14,112 nt of DNA from Anaerolineales bacterium. GTDB lineage: Bacteria > Chloroflexota > Anaerolineae > Anaerolineales > E44-bin32. The notes under the pieces are model-generated. The model searched no databases and was not told the origin of the DNA. It worked only from the letters and a program-made list of their open reading frames with translations. This document shows positions 13,713 through 14,112 of the stretch, in pieces (the first letter of the stretch is position 1; each line of letters starts with the position of its first letter). Both the position numbers and the translations under genes were made by a program. The stretch is taken from the NCBI GenBank assembly GCA_030606845.1, contig JAUWFP010000027.1, forward strand, positions 1 through 14,112, in the 5' to 3' direction.

Positions 13713-14112
13713 TTAGCCCAACGCTGCGCTGAGCGCCTTCCCGGCTTGAGCGGCTTGGGCCTCCAAATGCGCTAGTTCATCGAGCCAGCTTTGGGCTGCT
13801 TCGCGGTCCGAGACGCTGCTGGCGTTGATCTTGACGTTGAGCCCTGCGGCTTGCATGCAGGCATTTGCCATCGCACCGGCAGAACCCGCATCGCTCAGGG
13901 CGTTTTGGTTCCCTTTCTCCGCGACTTCTGCTGCGAGGGCGAGCACTTCAACGGCATCACGACATACCTGTAGCGGTACTTCCGCGGCGACATGCGTGGC
14001 ACGTTCGATCTCTTCTGCTCGATCGGTTTTCTCCTGCGCAGATTTCTTCGGCATCCGGAAGGCAGTCATGACGGAATCGAAGGCCTGGGCGTCGAGTGTC
14101 ACTGCCTCTTGG
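13713..14112 (-). CDS. FTCD_C-family cyclodeaminase/cyclohydrolase, 5' end outside window
   Basis: About 133 codons of the C-terminal part are visible, and the frame runs off the right edge. A GTG at 14100-14102 is internal, because the sequence before it continues the family pattern. The segment LDAQAFDSVMTAFRMPK is typical of the formiminotransferase-cyclodeaminase C-terminal fold (PF04961). It is followed by a helical stretch with VAAEVPLQVCRDAVEVLALA, then GNQNALSDAGSAGAMANACMQAAGLNVKIN, which holds the conserved SD and NVxIN segments. Stand-alone members act in one-carbon metabolism as methenyltetrahydrofolate cyclohydrolase (FchA) or formimino-THF cyclodeaminase. The missing N-terminus prevents choosing between these, or excluding a fused FTCD. 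It is convergent with the CapA-like gene. Confidence 0.85.
   Translation of the reverse strand, partial: QEAVTLDAQAFDSVMTAFRMPKKSAQEKTDRAEEIERATHVAAEVPLQVCRDAVEVLALAAEVAEKGNQNALSDAGSAGAMANACMQAAGLNVKINASSVSDREAAQSWLDELAHLEAQAAQAGKALSAALG

Noticed and set aside
1..14112. CRISPR array, tRNA, insertion sequence or phage genes
   Set aside because: I saw no regularly spaced repeats, no tRNA cloverleaf, and no transposase, integrase or phage structural gene.

Overview
The window is a moderately GC-rich, gene-dense bacterial chromosome segment. It holds eleven complete protein genes, one partial gene at the right edge, and no rRNA, tRNA or CRISPR array that I can see. A Chloroflexota (Anaerolineae-like) origin is my best guess. 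It rests on the look of the DUF362, flippase-like and CapA-like proteins and on the left-flank palindromic repeats. No marker gene here proves it.

Layout: positions 1-319 carry two or three strong or imperfect palindromes and no convincing gene. Positions 320-3229 are a tight minus-strand group read as DUF362 protein, polytopic flippase-like membrane protein, PHP-domain phosphoesterase. Divergent from it, 3394-4075 encodes two small overlapping membrane proteins of unknown function.

Positions 4222-9824 form one plus-strand transport operon: TetR regulator, membrane-anchored methyltransferase, ABC-2 permease, HlyD-type periplasmic/extracytoplasmic adaptor, and two separate ABC ATPases. A near-consensus promoter (TTGACA-17-TATTAT) and a perfect 14-bp palindrome covering the expected transcription start sit just before the TetR gene, which points to autorepression. 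The content resembles the E. coli CecR/YbhGFSR exporter, but the ATPases are split, only one permease is present and a methyltransferase is inserted. The two ATPases carry complementary defects: NBD1 lacks the H-loop His, and NBD2 lacks a canonical signature. This predicts one working and one degenerate ATP site.

Convergent with the operon, and only 2 bp from it, is proS (9827-11584, minus). It has a roughly 160-nt leader with its own promoter, a short ORF with four clustered Pro codons, a hairpin enclosing that ORF's stop codon, and an intrinsic terminator 61 nt before the proS start. That layout suggests transcription attenuation. Divergent from proS is a 558-aa exported protein (11912-13588) with a periplasmic-binding-protein-like N-terminal half and a divergent CapA-like C-terminal half in which several expected metal ligands are substituted. 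A strong terminator follows it. The right edge cuts a minus-strand FTCD_C cyclodeaminase/cyclohydrolase gene.
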